Shown here: piece after piece, positions 42,433 to 50,608 of the stretch | How positions within the stretch are numbered: the stretch's first letter is position 1 | Layout of the letters: the number at the start of each line of letters is the position of its first letter | Notes under the pieces: model-generated | What the model was told of the DNA's origin: nothing | The model's database searches: none | Seen by the model: only the letters and a program-made list of their open reading frames with translations | Made by a program: the position numbers and the translations under genes | Assembly (NCBI RefSeq): GCF_001426565.1 | Contig: NZ_LMFA01000012.1 | Coordinates: 310,861 to 374,860 of the forward strand | Direction: 5' to 3' | Length of the DNA stretch: 64,000 nucleotides | Source of the DNA: Rhizobium sp. Root482 | GTDB taxonomy: Bacteria; Pseudomonadota; Alphaproteobacteria; Rhizobiales; Rhizobiaceae

Positions 42433-44658
42433 GTGCAGGAACCCAACCAGGACGATATCCGGCCAGAGGCCGAGAACGCCCCGAGGAAGCGCCATATCCT
42501 GCTGCGTATCGACAGCTGGATCGACTCGACCGTCTGGAATGCCGGGTTCCGCCTGGGGGTCTGGTGGGAGGACATCACCATCTTTTCCCGCCGCTTTTCC
42601 GTGCGTGGCTGGAAGAAGGCGCTGTTCGAAGTGCTCGGCGAGGCGATGACCTGGGGCACGGCCGGCTCCGTGCTGCTTCTGGCGCTGGCGCTGCCGGCCT
42701 TCGAGGAAACCAAGGGCAATTGGCGGGCACAGGGCGATTTCGCCGTCACCTTTCTCGATCGCTACGGCAACGAGATCGGCCATCGCGGCATCATCCATGA
42801 AGATTCCGTGCCGATCGACGAATTGCCCGATACGCTGATCAAGGCGGTGCTTGCCACCGAGGACCGCCGCTTCTTCGATCACTACGGCATCGATTTCCTC
42901 GGCCTGTCGCGGGCGATGACCGAGAATGCCCGCGCCGGCGGCGTCGTCCAGGGCGGCTCGACGCTTACCCAGCAGCTGGCCAAGAACCTGTTCCTGTCGA
43001 ACGAGCGCACCATCGAGCGCAAGATCAAGGAGGCTTTTCTCGCCGTCTGGCTGGAAAGCAACCTGTCGAAGAAGGAAATCCTGCGCCTCTATCTCGATCG
43101 CGCCTATATGGGCGGCGGCACGTTCGGGGCGGCCGCCGCATCGCAGTTCTATTTCGGCAAGGACATCACCGATATCAACCTGGCCGAAAGCGCCATGCTC
43201 GCCGGCCTGTTCAAGGCGCCGGCGCGCTATGCGCCGCATGTCAATCTGCCGGCCGCCCGCGCCCGCGCCAACGAGGTCCTGACCAATCTCGTCCAGGGCG
43301 GAATGATGACTGAAGGCCAGGTGATCGCCGCCCGCCTCAACCCCGCCACCGTGGTCGACAGGGCAGAGGTCCGCTCGCCCGATTATTTCCTCGACTGGGC
43401 CTTCGAGGAGGTCCAGCGCCTCGCCGCTCCCTTCGCCCAGCATTCCCTGGTGGTGCGCACAACCATCGACACGGGCCTGCAGCAGGCGGCCGAGGAATCC
43501 ATCGAATCCAGCCTTCGCCAATATGGCGAGAGCTACCAGGTCAAGCAGGGCGCCATGGTGATGGTCGAAAACGGCGGCGCGGTGCGTGCCATGGTCGGCG
43601 GCCGGGATTATGGCGAAAGCCAGTTCAACCGCGCCACCAGGGCGCTGCGCCAGCCGGGCTCCTCCTTCAAGGTCTATACCTATACGGCGGCCATGGAAAA
43701 GGGCTTTACGCCAAGCTCCGTCATCAGCGACGCGCCGATCACCTGGCGCGGCTGGTCGCCGCAGAATTACGCCCGCAGCTATTCCGGCCGGGTGACCATG
43801 CTGACCGCCATCGCCAAGTCGATCAACACCGTGCCGGTGCGGCTTGCCAAGGACGAGCTCGGCACCGAGATCATCGCCGAAACGGCAAAGAAAATGGGCA
43901 TCGAAACCCCCATCCGCACCGACAAGACCATGCCGCTCGGCACCTCCGAGGTCACCGTGCTGGACCAGGCGACGGCCTATGCGGTCTTCCCGGCCGGCGG
44001 CATGCAGTCGCGCCGCCACGGTATCAGCCAGATCCTCAACTACGACGGCGATATCCTCTATGATTTCAACCGCGATGCGCCGCCGGCGAAACGCGTCGTC
44101 AGCGAGAAGGCCAATGCCAGCATGAACCAGATGCTGACGCAGATTCCGGTGATCGGCACCGCCCGGCGCGCCGCGCTCGACAACGGCATCGTCACCGGCG
44201 GCAAGACCGGCACCACCCAGGCCTATCGCGATGCCTGGTTCGTCGGCTTCACCGGCGATTACACCACCGCCGTCTGGTTCGGCAACGACGACTATACCTC
44301 CACCAACAACATGACCGGCGGCTCGCTGCCGGCCATGACCTTCAAGCGGCTGATGGACTATGCCGAGCAGGGCATCGAGCACCGCGCGATCCCCGGCATC
44401 GAAAACCCGCTGCCGGGCCCGAACGCGAAGAAGAACAAGGAAGTCGCCGCGGGTCAGGCCGGCGAAAATGCGCTGCCGCCGCTCGTGCGCCCCCGCTCGC
44501 TGTCGCCCGAGGTCACCCGCCTCCTGAAGGCAATCGGCGAAAGCTTCACGACCGCGCCTGCCCTGAAACTGCCGGCCGTCCTGCCCGGCAAGCTCGCCGA
44601 GATCGACCCGCGCCCCACCGGCGAAATCATCAAGGGAGGCCGCAATGGCGGGCTCTGA
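42433..44658 (+). CDS. Bifunctional class A penicillin-binding protein (PBP1 type)
   Basis: A 741-aa enzyme that polymerises and crosslinks peptidoglycan. A cytoplasmic tail and a membrane helix (about 72-92) precede the GT51 domain, with catalytic E143 in EDRRFFDHYG and QGGSTLTQQLAKNLF. The transpeptidase domain has S410-S-F-K413, S463-I-N465 and KTGT from K591. It starts at GTG 42433 after AGGACGAGG. The C-terminal Pro-rich tail (PLVRPRSLSP) is outside the fold. Relatives in rhizobia drive wall synthesis at the growing pole. It is followed by a long rhizobial repeat and then the DUF1214 gene. Confidence 0.93.
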   Translation: MQEPNQDDIRPEAENAPRKRHILLRIDSWIDSTVWNAGFRLGVWWEDITIFSRRFSVRGWKKALFEVLGEAMTWGTAGSVLLLALALPAFEETKGNWRAQGDFAVTFLDRYGNEIGHRGIIHEDSVPIDELPDTLIKAVLATEDRRFFDHYGIDFLGLSRAMTENARAGGVVQGGSTLTQQLAKNLFLSNERTIERKIKEAFLAVWLESNLSKKEILRLYLDRAYMGGGTFGAAAASQFYFGKDITDINLAESAMLAGLFKAPARYAPHVNLPAARARANEVLTNLVQGGMMTEGQVIAARLNPATVVDRAEVRSPDYFLDWAFEEVQRLAAPFAQHSLVVRTTIDTGLQQAAEESIESSLRQYGESYQVKQGAMVMVENGGAVRAMVGGRDYGESQFNRATRALRQPGSSFKVYTYTAAMEKGFTPSSVISDAPITWRGWSPQNYARSYSGRVTMLTAIAKSINTVPVRLAKDELGTEIIAETAKKMGIETPIRTDKTMPLGTSEVTVLDQATAYAVFPAGGMQSRRHGISQILNYDGDILYDFNRDAPPAKRVVSEKANASMNQMLTQIPVIGTARRAALDNGIVTGGKTGTTQAYRDAWFVGFTGDYTTAVWFGNDDYTSTNNMTGGSLPAMTFKRLMDYAEQGIEHRAIPGIENPLPGPNAKKNKEVAAGQAGENALPPLVRPRSLSPEVTRLLKAIGESFTTAPALKLPAVLPGKLAEIDPRPTGEIIKGGRNGGL

Positions 44659-44713
44659 CGCTTGTTTTTCTCCCGGGCCGGCAGACATGCCGATAAGGCG
44701 CCTCTCGCCCCGT

Positions 44714-44906
44714 CACCCCCCTCTGTCCCTCCGGGACATCTCCCCCTCAAGGGGGGAGATTATCATATCGCTCACGGGCCGCCTTACCGAAGATAGCGAA
44801 GGCCGTCTCGCCGAAAATGGGATGATTTTGCGATTGATGGGGTCACCGGCCTCTCGGTCAATCTCCCCCCTTGAGGGGGAGATGTCTCGGAGGGACAGAG
44901 GGAGGG
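44714..44906. repeat. Rhizobial intergenic palindromic repeat, copy B
   Basis: Left half CCCCCTCTGTCCCTCCGGGA with GGGGGGAGAT and right half CCCCCCTTGAGGGGGAGATG with GACAGAGGGAGG are inverted copies, as in the element at 6891-7030. It fills most of the 362-bp gap between the PBP gene and the DUF1214 gene; I see no gene in the remainder. Confidence 0.75.
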
Positions 44907-45020
44907 CTCTAGGCGAGAGGCATCTAATTGCGGGGTCTCCGGGCGAAAGGTCTCCTTACGAAAAGCATCTCCATTCGCCCATCCCCTCCCCGAATTCCCC
45001 TGAAAATCCCCGGTAGCCCA

Positions 45021-45608
45021 TTGTTCCGCATCCCGCTTCTCGTTGCCCTTGCCTTGTCCGTCGCCTTCGGCGTCGGCATCGTCGCCAGCGTTTCGGCGCT
45101 GAAGGCGACCGTCGGCTTCGGGGCGATCGCGCTTGGCCCCTGGGTCGCCTTTCCCGAGGCGCAGACGGAAAACACCGACCCCTATGCCAAGGCGCATCGC
45201 GCCCGGGCCGGCAAGCTGCTCTATGGCGGCGCCGAGGGCCTGGAGTTCACCGCCGCCAAGGACACGGCCGGCGCCAGGCTCACCTCGCTTTGTTCCTACG
45301 ATATCACCGGCCTGACGCCGCCCGCCCGTTTCTGGACGCTCCGCGCCGCCGGAGCCGACGGCCAGCCGATCGGCGCCGGGCCCGAACTGCCGGATGCCTT
45401 CAATGCCTGGACGGTGCTGCGCGAGGCGGACAGTTCCTTCGTCATTCATGTCTCGCCGCGGGCAAAGCCGGGCAATTGGCTGGCCATCCGCCCCGAAGGC
45501 GCGTTCAAGCTGGTGCTGACCCTGCTCGACACGCCCACGGCCGGGTCCTCCGGCCTGATCGATCTTGCCATGCCGAGGATCGTCCGGACGGGGTGCGGCA
45601 ATGCGTAG
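45021..45608 (+). CDS. DUF1214 domain protein
   Basis: A 195-aa secreted or membrane-anchored protein: one N-terminal helix (LFRIPLLVALALSVAFGVGI), then a DUF1214 beta-rich domain (about 60-190) with SLCSYDITGLTPPARFWTLR and AKPGNWLAIRPEGAFKLVLT. The start is uncertain; I prefer TTG at 45021, which begins the hydrophobic segment, over an upstream TTG at 44928 next to the repeat. It overlaps the DUF1254 gene by 8 bp. The two domains are often paired or fused; the function is unknown. Confidence 0.75.
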   Translation: MFRIPLLVALALSVAFGVGIVASVSALKATVGFGAIALGPWVAFPEAQTENTDPYAKAHRARAGKLLYGGAEGLEFTAAKDTAGARLTSLCSYDITGLTPPARFWTLRAAGADGQPIGAGPELPDAFNAWTVLREADSSFVIHVSPRAKPGNWLAIRPEGAFKLVLTLLDTPTAGSSGLIDLAMPRIVRTGCGNA

Positions 45609-46146
45609 CGTGATCTATGCGGTCCTGCTGGGGCTTGTCGGCGCCGCCCTGCTGCATATCGTCATCATTCTCGCCCTGCCGCAGTTCACCGGCAAGGATG
45701 CCTATAGCCGGGTGCTCGGCCTCTACGAGATGGACAGTTTCTTCCCGCTGTCCAGCCAGCCCGGCCCGACCGGGCTTGCCAACGAGGATCCGTTCCTGCG
45801 CGTCGCCGTCTGCGGCTTTTCCGTCACCGCCAGCCCGATGCGCTTCGTCGCCCGCGGCGACGTGCCGTTCTGGTCGCTGTCGGTCTTCGATGCCAATTCC
45901 AACGAGGTCTTCAGCATGAACGACCATACGGCGGTCAATGGCAATCTCGATCTGGTGGCGGCCACGCCGCTCCAGCTTATCGACCTGCGCAAGACGCCGC
46001 CGGAAAGCCTTGCCCAGTCCATCCTCGTCGAAATGCCGCAGGAGGAGGGCTATGCGGTGCTGCGGGCGCTGGCGCCGATGGACAGTTTCGAGGAGACAGT
46101 GCGCAATTTCCTGGCCGGGGCGGTCTGCGAGCCGTTCAGCCGATAG
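45601..46146 (+). CDS. DUF1254 domain protein
   Basis: A 181-aa protein with an N-terminal membrane helix (about 4-26) and a DUF1254-like periplasmic domain (NEDPFLRVAVCGFSVTASPM, FWSLSVFDANSNEVFSMND). Its ATG lies inside the last codons of the DUF1214 gene (8-bp overlap), so translation is coupled. The pair probably acts together at the envelope. No enzymatic motif is visible. Confidence 0.75.
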   Translation: MRSVIYAVLLGLVGAALLHIVIILALPQFTGKDAYSRVLGLYEMDSFFPLSSQPGPTGLANEDPFLRVAVCGFSVTASPMRFVARGDVPFWSLSVFDANSNEVFSMNDHTAVNGNLDLVAATPLQLIDLRKTPPESLAQSILVEMPQEEGYAVLRALAPMDSFEETVRNFLAGAVCEPFSR

Positions 46147-46354
46147 GCGTCATGGTCCGACGGTGATGGTGCCGGGAAGGCAAGCGTCAAAAGGATATGA
46201 GAAATCGGGAGGACATGCGAAAATCAGGAAAATCGTCCGTTTTGGCCGGAACGAGGCCAGAGTGGCGGGCAAGGACGGCGTCAGGCCGGTTGCCGCAGGC
46301 AGAGGGCGCTGGCGGGCGCGCGTCTGCCGAATGCCGGTCGATGCGATCGGCAGC

Positions 46355-46537
46355 CTAGTGTTTCTTGGACTTGCTGCGGAGCGGTGTTGCCGGGTTTCCG
46401 CCCGGATGGTCATCCAGCCGCTCGTAGCGGATGCCGGTAAACATAAGGATCACCGCATCGCCGTGAACGGCTGGCTGCGTGCCGGTTTTCGGCGGTGCCC
46501 GCACGAGGCGGTCCTCTATTCGAATGACGTCTGCCAT
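46355..46537 (-). CDS. Conserved-looking small protein (60 aa)
   Basis: A 60-aa frame (MADVIRIEDRLVRAPPKTGT and onward; then GDAVILMFTGIRYERLD and a basic SKSKKH end). GGAG lies 8 bases before the ATG, while upstream in-frame sequence has no ribosome site. The VILMFTGIRYERL segment looks structured and recalls short conserved rhizobial proteins. A perfect CtrA box lies about 214 bp upstream on this strand. It converges with DUF1254. Function unknown. Confidence 0.6.
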   Translation of the reverse strand: MADVIRIEDRLVRAPPKTGTQPAVHGDAVILMFTGIRYERLDDHPGGNPATPLRSKSKKH

Positions 46538-46750
46538 GCTCGTCTCCAAAAATTGGTTGAGACGGATGAACGAGGTACCGATTTCACCCTGCCCGCTTGC
46601 GGGCTGGCGCGTTTCCTGCCTTTCGGCTGGAACATCTGCGCCCTTCTCTCTGCTCCTTTTCCCCGGAAATCCGGGCGTCATGCCATGTCTGCAATTTACC
46701 ACAGGCCAGCGGCGAACCACCCACCCGTCCCTGAATTGAGCCATAGGATA

Positions 46751-46766
46751 GTTAATAGCTCCTTAA
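46751..46766 (-). promoter_or_regulatory. CtrA-type box upstream of the 60-aa gene
   Basis: Minus-strand TTAAGGAGCTATTAAC matches TTAA-N7-TTAAC exactly. The plus strand reads TTAA-N7-TTAAT, so it could also work in that direction. It lies in the 385-bp gap between the 60-aa gene and the DUF883-like gene; I see no other gene there apart from a candidate small RNA terminator. Confidence 0.55.
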
Positions 46767-46821
46767 TCGTCAAAACCCCAATCCTGGCGATGGAAATCCT
46801 CTACGCTTCGTGACGGGGGCC

Positions 46822-46868
46822 TCCGGTGATTTGCCCGGGCCACCCCGGACATATCCATCTTTTTTTTT
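46822..46868 (+). terminator. Intrinsic terminator with a nine-T run, no known upstream gene
   Basis: TCCGG/CCGGA arms (46822-46826, 46845-46849) enclose the self-complementary GCCCGGGC; nine T residues end at 46868. No plus-strand coding gene ends nearby, so it may terminate a small RNA begun close to the CtrA box, about 100 bases upstream. Confidence 0.35.
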
Positions 46869-46922
46869 GCAATCCGTATGACGCGATGCGAAACCGAGCG
46901 CCGTTCCGGGTGGAACAGGCAA

Positions 46923-47201
46923 TCAGCGGCGCGCAAGCAGGCCGAAGACGAAGGAAATTCCAGCGATGGCCATCAGCGTCGAGACCGGCTCCTCGCGAAT
47001 GCGCTCACGAAGGCGCTCCGTCAGCACTTCCGCTTCCGATGTCACCACGGCCTTGGCACCGCTGCCAATCGCCGAAACGGATTCGCTCAACCGAGAGATT
47101 TCAGCCCGCAACTCGCTGATCTGGTTATCAAGATCGGCGCGGGCGGCGCTCGCTTCGATATCGGCTTGGTTCGGCACGGCTGAGAATTTCTTTTCGACCA
47201 T
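46923..47201 (-). CDS. DUF883/ElaB-type small membrane protein
   Basis: A 92-aa protein with a long amphipathic helical part (about 15-65, LDNQISELRAEISRLSESVS) and a C-terminal hydrophobic helix (STLMAIAGISFVFGLLARR) preceded by the REEPVSTL block typical of DUF883/YqjD/ElaB proteins, which tether to the inner membrane and in E. coli associate with ribosomes in stationary phase. AAGGAG precedes the ATG. Upstream at 47372 is a perfect inverted repeat. Confidence 0.8.
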   Translation of the reverse strand: MVEKKFSAVPNQADIEASAARADLDNQISELRAEISRLSESVSAIGSGAKAVVTSEAEVLTERLRERIREEPVSTLMAIAGISFVFGLLARR

Positions 47202-47371
47202 TGTCTGGGCTCCTTTTACAATGTCCCTCTCAACGCATCAGCCTGTTTTTGGTTCCCGCTCCCGTCCGTCGCTCGCCGCCTTTGCGCTGGCTTTTTCATA
47301 TGCATGCCCGCTGATGGAACGAACGCGCCAGCTTTCGCGTTGTGGCCGATCAGCGGCAGTTATCCGCATTC

Positions 47372-47392
47372 GTGTCATCTCAGAAATGACAC
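47372..47392. promoter_or_regulatory. Perfect 7-bp inverted repeat between divergent small genes
   Basis: GTGTCAT-CTCAGAA-ATGACAC lies 70 bp before the SH3b gene (plus) and 170 bp before the DUF883-like gene (minus). Its symmetry and place suggest an operator. The following AAAAACAATTT is AT-rich. No known consensus is recognised. Confidence 0.35.
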
Positions 47393-47461
47393 AAAAACAA
47401 TTTCCTAGTGTGGTCGAGACCCTGATGCCGCGACAATGGCATCTCGCAAACGGGATGAAAG

Positions 47462-48259
47462 ATGATGACGATATATAGTAGAAAAGTTTTTAGGCAGGCC
47501 CTGATGGCCATGGCCGCCGCAGTGGCATTTCTCATGCCGGCGGCAGCTGCCAATGCGGCGGAAGGATATTCAACCGCCAATGTCAATATGCGCTCCGGTC
47601 CCAGCACCCGCTATCCGGCCGTCACGGTCATTCCGGCCGGCACGCCGGTGGAAATCCATGGCTGCCTGTCGGATGTCTTCTGGTGCGACGTCTCCTTCTA
47701 CAATGGCCGAGGCTGGGTTTCCGGCAATTACGTCCAGGTCGATTACCGCCAGGAGCGGGTCCTGATCGAGCCGGATTACTACGGCGGGCTCGGCATTCCC
47801 ACCGTTACCTTCGAGATCGGCCGTTACTGGGACAACCATTATCGCGGCCGCAACTTCTACCGCGACCGCGACCGCTACCGGGGCGACAATTACTACCGCC
47901 GCGACAATAACGATCGCGACCGCAACCGCGTCGAGGACCGCCGTCCGCGCCGCGATCAGGTGGAGCGCCATCGCGACCGCAACAAGGAACGGGTGATCCG
48001 CCGCGACCGTGACAATGACGGGCGCATCGATCGCGATGACCGTCGTGACCGCCAGCGCATCGAGCGACGCGACCGCAACGACGACCGGCGAATCGAGCGG
48101 CGGGACCGTAGCGATGATCGACGCATGGAGCGGCGCGAACGCAACGACGATCGGCGTAATAACAGGCAGGAGCACCGCAGTGAAAGGCGGGACGATAACA
48201 ACAGGGGCAAGAGCCAGTTGAAACCGCGCTGTGCTCCCGGCGATGCTTGCAATCGCTGA
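47462..48259 (+). CDS. Secreted SH3b-domain protein with Arg/Asp-rich repeat tail
   Basis: A 265-aa exported protein. Signal peptide (about 1-33, ending ANA). A bacterial SH3 domain (about 37-95: TANVNMRSGPSTRYPAVTVI, GWVSGNYVQVDY) would bind wall peptides. The C-terminal 150 residues are almost only R, D, N and E, with an 11-residue unit IERRDRNDDRR repeated three times (about 200-232). Such a highly charged tail could bind polyanions or metals. A good terminator follows. ATG at 47465 is an equal alternative. Function unknown. Confidence 0.8.
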   Translation: MMTIYSRKVFRQALMAMAAAVAFLMPAAAANAAEGYSTANVNMRSGPSTRYPAVTVIPAGTPVEIHGCLSDVFWCDVSFYNGRGWVSGNYVQVDYRQERVLIEPDYYGGLGIPTVTFEIGRYWDNHYRGRNFYRDRDRYRGDNYYRRDNNDRDRNRVEDRRPRRDQVERHRDRNKERVIRRDRDNDGRIDRDDRRDRQRIERRDRNDDRRIERRDRSDDRRMERRERNDDRRNNRQEHRSERRDDNNRGKSQLKPRCAPGDACNR

Positions 48260-48279
48260 CCGGAACCTTTGAAATCCGA

Positions 48280-48304
48280 ACGGGCGGCCATGCCGCCCGT
48301 TTTC
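48280..48304 (+). terminator. Intrinsic terminator of the SH3b gene
   Basis: ACGGGCGGC-CAT-GCCGCCCGT is a perfect 9-bp stem followed by TTTTC, 20 bp after the stop codon. Confidence 0.8.
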
Positions 48305-48379
48305 TCATCCGCGGACCGGATCGAGGGCAGGTAGAACAAAACAAACGCATGCGTTGTTTCGCCTGGACGGGAAAGCAGC

Positions 48380-48670
48380 ATGTTCCACACCCCCTTGTCG
48401 TTGTCGCTCATGGAATATCGCCGCGCGCAATGCGCGGGCATCGTTCTGCCCGACCTGCGGCTGATCGTGGAAAAACTTCATCGGACCGGCTGGAGCCGCG
48501 AGGAAATCCTGGTCGCGATCGGCGACGCCGCCGACCGGCAGCTCTGCGACATCACCGACGACTGCCCGACGCGTTTCATCGACAATCCCGCTCCGGCCCA
48601 CACCGCCCGCCGCGAGCCGGCGCGGCTGCCGCGAAAAGTGCCATCGTCCGATCTGCCGGTCGAAGGGTAA
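48380..48670 (+). CDS. Hypothetical protein (96 aa)
   Basis: A 96-aa frame beginning MFHTPLSLSLMEYRRAQCAG. A helical region (about 18-55, VLPDLRLIVEKLHRTGWSREEILVAI) resembles short helical domains in regulators, and the C-terminal third is Pro/Arg-rich and probably disordered. The ribosome site is weak (GGAAAG). It stands alone between the SH3b terminator and the DUF2336 gene. No family recognised. Confidence 0.55.
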   Translation: MFHTPLSLSLMEYRRAQCAGIVLPDLRLIVEKLHRTGWSREEILVAIGDAADRQLCDITDDCPTRFIDNPAPAHTARREPARLPRKVPSSDLPVEG

Positions 48671-48914
48671 ACCGAATATTAACCACGTCAGGCTAGGCTC
48701 CTCCCATCATCCGGCTGCAATCGCAAGGTCGGCATCCGCTGCATCGGCGTCAATGTTTTCAGCGCGCTAGCGTCACGATATTGAGGCCGCCCGCGCAACA
48801 GCCGGCGATGTGCCTCTTTGAGATTTCAGCCCGGTGGCGATGTCCCGTCGGAGGCCGTTCGCACGGCTGTCCGAAAATGGGACAAAGATGTTTTGCGTAT
48901 GGGCGGGTAGTGGC

Positions 48915-50042
48915 GTGGCGGACCGATTTCGTGAGTTGGAAAGGCCGCAGGCAGGGCGGTTGAAGGACGTGGTCCTGATGGCGACCGTGACCGGTTTCGA
49001 AGGCCTGCGCCATCCCCGCAAGAACGACCTGACGCAATTTTCCGAACTGTTCGCACCGCTGTTTTCCGCCTCCAGCGACGAGGCCCGCCGACAGGCTGCG
49101 GCAGCGCTCTCGCAATGCCGCCACGTGCCGCAATCCGTCGCCCTCGAGATCGGCAATGCGCCGATTTCCATCGCCGCGATCTTCCTGACCCGCTCCACCT
49201 CGATCGACGACCAGACGCTGCTGCAGATCATCCGCGCCCAGGGCCCTGCCCATGCCAATGCGATTGCCCGACGCGACAATCTCTCCGTCCATCTGGTCGA
49301 TGCCCTGGTGGAGCGCCGCCAGACATCCGCCGCCCCGGTGAAGCCCGTGGAGGCCGCCTCGCCGCCTCCGCTTTCGCCGGCGCTTCCCTGGGCGCAATTC
49401 GTGCCGGAGGCCCATTCCTCGACGGCCCCGCCGACCGCTCCGGCCCCCGAAATCGTAGCGGCTTCGGCAACCCAAAGGGCAGCGACGCTGCAGCGCGAGG
49501 AAAAACTGCGTGACGACCTGAAGCGCCTTGCCCGCGCCGCGCCATCCGTTTCGGCAATTTCGATCCCCGCCATTGAGCCGCTATCGCCCCTCAACGAGGC
49601 GCTGCTCGTTCGCTTTGCCCGCTCCGCCGAGGCCAATCTCTTCGCCGCGAGCCTTGCCGCCGCCCTGACCGCGCCGGTCGAGCTTGGCGAGCGGATCCTG
49701 CTCGACATATCCGGCCGGCAGATGGCCACCGCCCTTGTCGGGCTTGGCATGGGGCCTGACGACAACCGCTTCGTGCTGACCTGCTTCTATCCGCATCTGG
49801 CCGAGCACCAGGCCGGCGCCACCCGCGCCGATGCCCTGCTTGCCGGTGTCACGCGGGAGGAAGCCATGGCCCAGATCGCCGCCTGGCTCGCCGCCGAACG
49901 GAAAAATGCCGACGCCGGGCACCAGCCCTATCTGGCGCCGATCCGCGCCGCCGATCCGCGCCAGCCCGCCGCCCGGCAGGAAAGCGGCCGGGGCACGGCC
50001 GAGGTCCAGAAGAAACGCGGTTTCTTCGGCCGCAGCCGCTGA
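48915..50042 (+). CDS. DUF2336 domain protein
   Basis: A 375-aa cytosolic protein. The N-terminal half (FRELERPQAGRLKDVVLMATV, then LFAPLFSASSDEARRQAAAAL) forms HEAT-like helical repeats typical of DUF2336. A Pro/Ala-rich linker follows (about 140-200), then a second helical domain and a basic end (KKRGFFGRSR). Alphaproteobacterial DUF2336 proteins have no firm role. Start choice is uncertain: GTG at 48915 fits the start of similarity; ATG at 48888 is possible. It converges with the DUF1491 gene. Confidence 0.75.
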   Translation: MADRFRELERPQAGRLKDVVLMATVTGFEGLRHPRKNDLTQFSELFAPLFSASSDEARRQAAAALSQCRHVPQSVALEIGNAPISIAAIFLTRSTSIDDQTLLQIIRAQGPAHANAIARRDNLSVHLVDALVERRQTSAAPVKPVEAASPPPLSPALPWAQFVPEAHSSTAPPTAPAPEIVAASATQRAATLQREEKLRDDLKRLARAAPSVSAISIPAIEPLSPLNEALLVRFARSAEANLFAASLAAALTAPVELGERILLDISGRQMATALVGLGMGPDDNRFVLTCFYPHLAEHQAGATRADALLAGVTREEAMAQIAAWLAAERKNADAGHQPYLAPIRAADPRQPAARQESGRGTAEVQKKRGFFGRSR

Positions 50043-50152
50043 GACACTTGCCAGGCGCACGCTTGCGCTCGGTCAATTCGAATCGAATGACCTGCCGTTT
50101 GCCGGGCCTGCGGATTTACCGCATGCCGAAGGATCATGATGTGCCGTCGGCA

Positions 50153-50491
50153 CTATGAGCCGGCAACATCGAACAGGTCGCCGCGCGCCTCCACCTCGAT
50201 CTCCACCACCCAGCAATCCGGGTCGAAGCGGATTTCGCGCGCCAGCGCCTGATCGACAGCCTCGGCTTCCACCGCCTCCAGCCGCACCTCGAACAGCCGC
50301 CCGGGCATGGCGTCTTCGAGAAAACTCTGTGGTGCCGGGCCATAAAGGCTTTCCATGCCGAGGCGCGAACGCTGGCGGATAAAGATCGCCCCCGCCTCCT
50401 CCGCCCCCCTGCGCAGCACAGCCGCATACCCCCCCTGCGCAAAGACGCGGCGGATCAGGGCGGAAACGAAAATATCGGATTTGAGGCGCAT
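50153..50491 (-). CDS. DUF1491 family protein
   Basis: A 112-aa protein starting MRLKSDIFVSALIRRVFAQG, with RRGAEEAGAIFIRQR and LYGPAPQSF, the hallmarks of DUF1491, a family of unknown function common in alphaproteobacteria. An acidic C-terminal region (VVEIEVEARGDLFDV) completes it. No strong ribosome site; the start follows the family. It is downstream of the MCP gene on the same strand with a gap of 117 bp. Confidence 0.8.
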   Translation of the reverse strand: MRLKSDIFVSALIRRVFAQGGYAAVLRRGAEEAGAIFIRQRSRLGMESLYGPAPQSFLEDAMPGRLFEVRLEAVEAEAVDQALAREIRFDPDCWVVEIEVEARGDLFDVAGS

Positions 50492-50608
50492 GCCGCTGGA
50501 TACACCGGGCGGTGGCGGGGCGCAAATCATGGAGCATGCCCCATCCTTATGACGTGGCCTGCGGCCTCATCCCCACAAACGCGAGCAACGCTGCAAGCCC
50601 CAAAAAAC

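Noticed and set aside
42418-44688. 756-codon minus-strand frame opposite the PBP gene
   Set aside because: Antisense shadow of a gene with complete GT51 and transpeptidase motifs.
46150-46413. 87-aa minus-strand frame after DUF1254
   Set aside because: No ribosome site, no structure, and overlap with the better supported 60-aa gene at 46355-46537.
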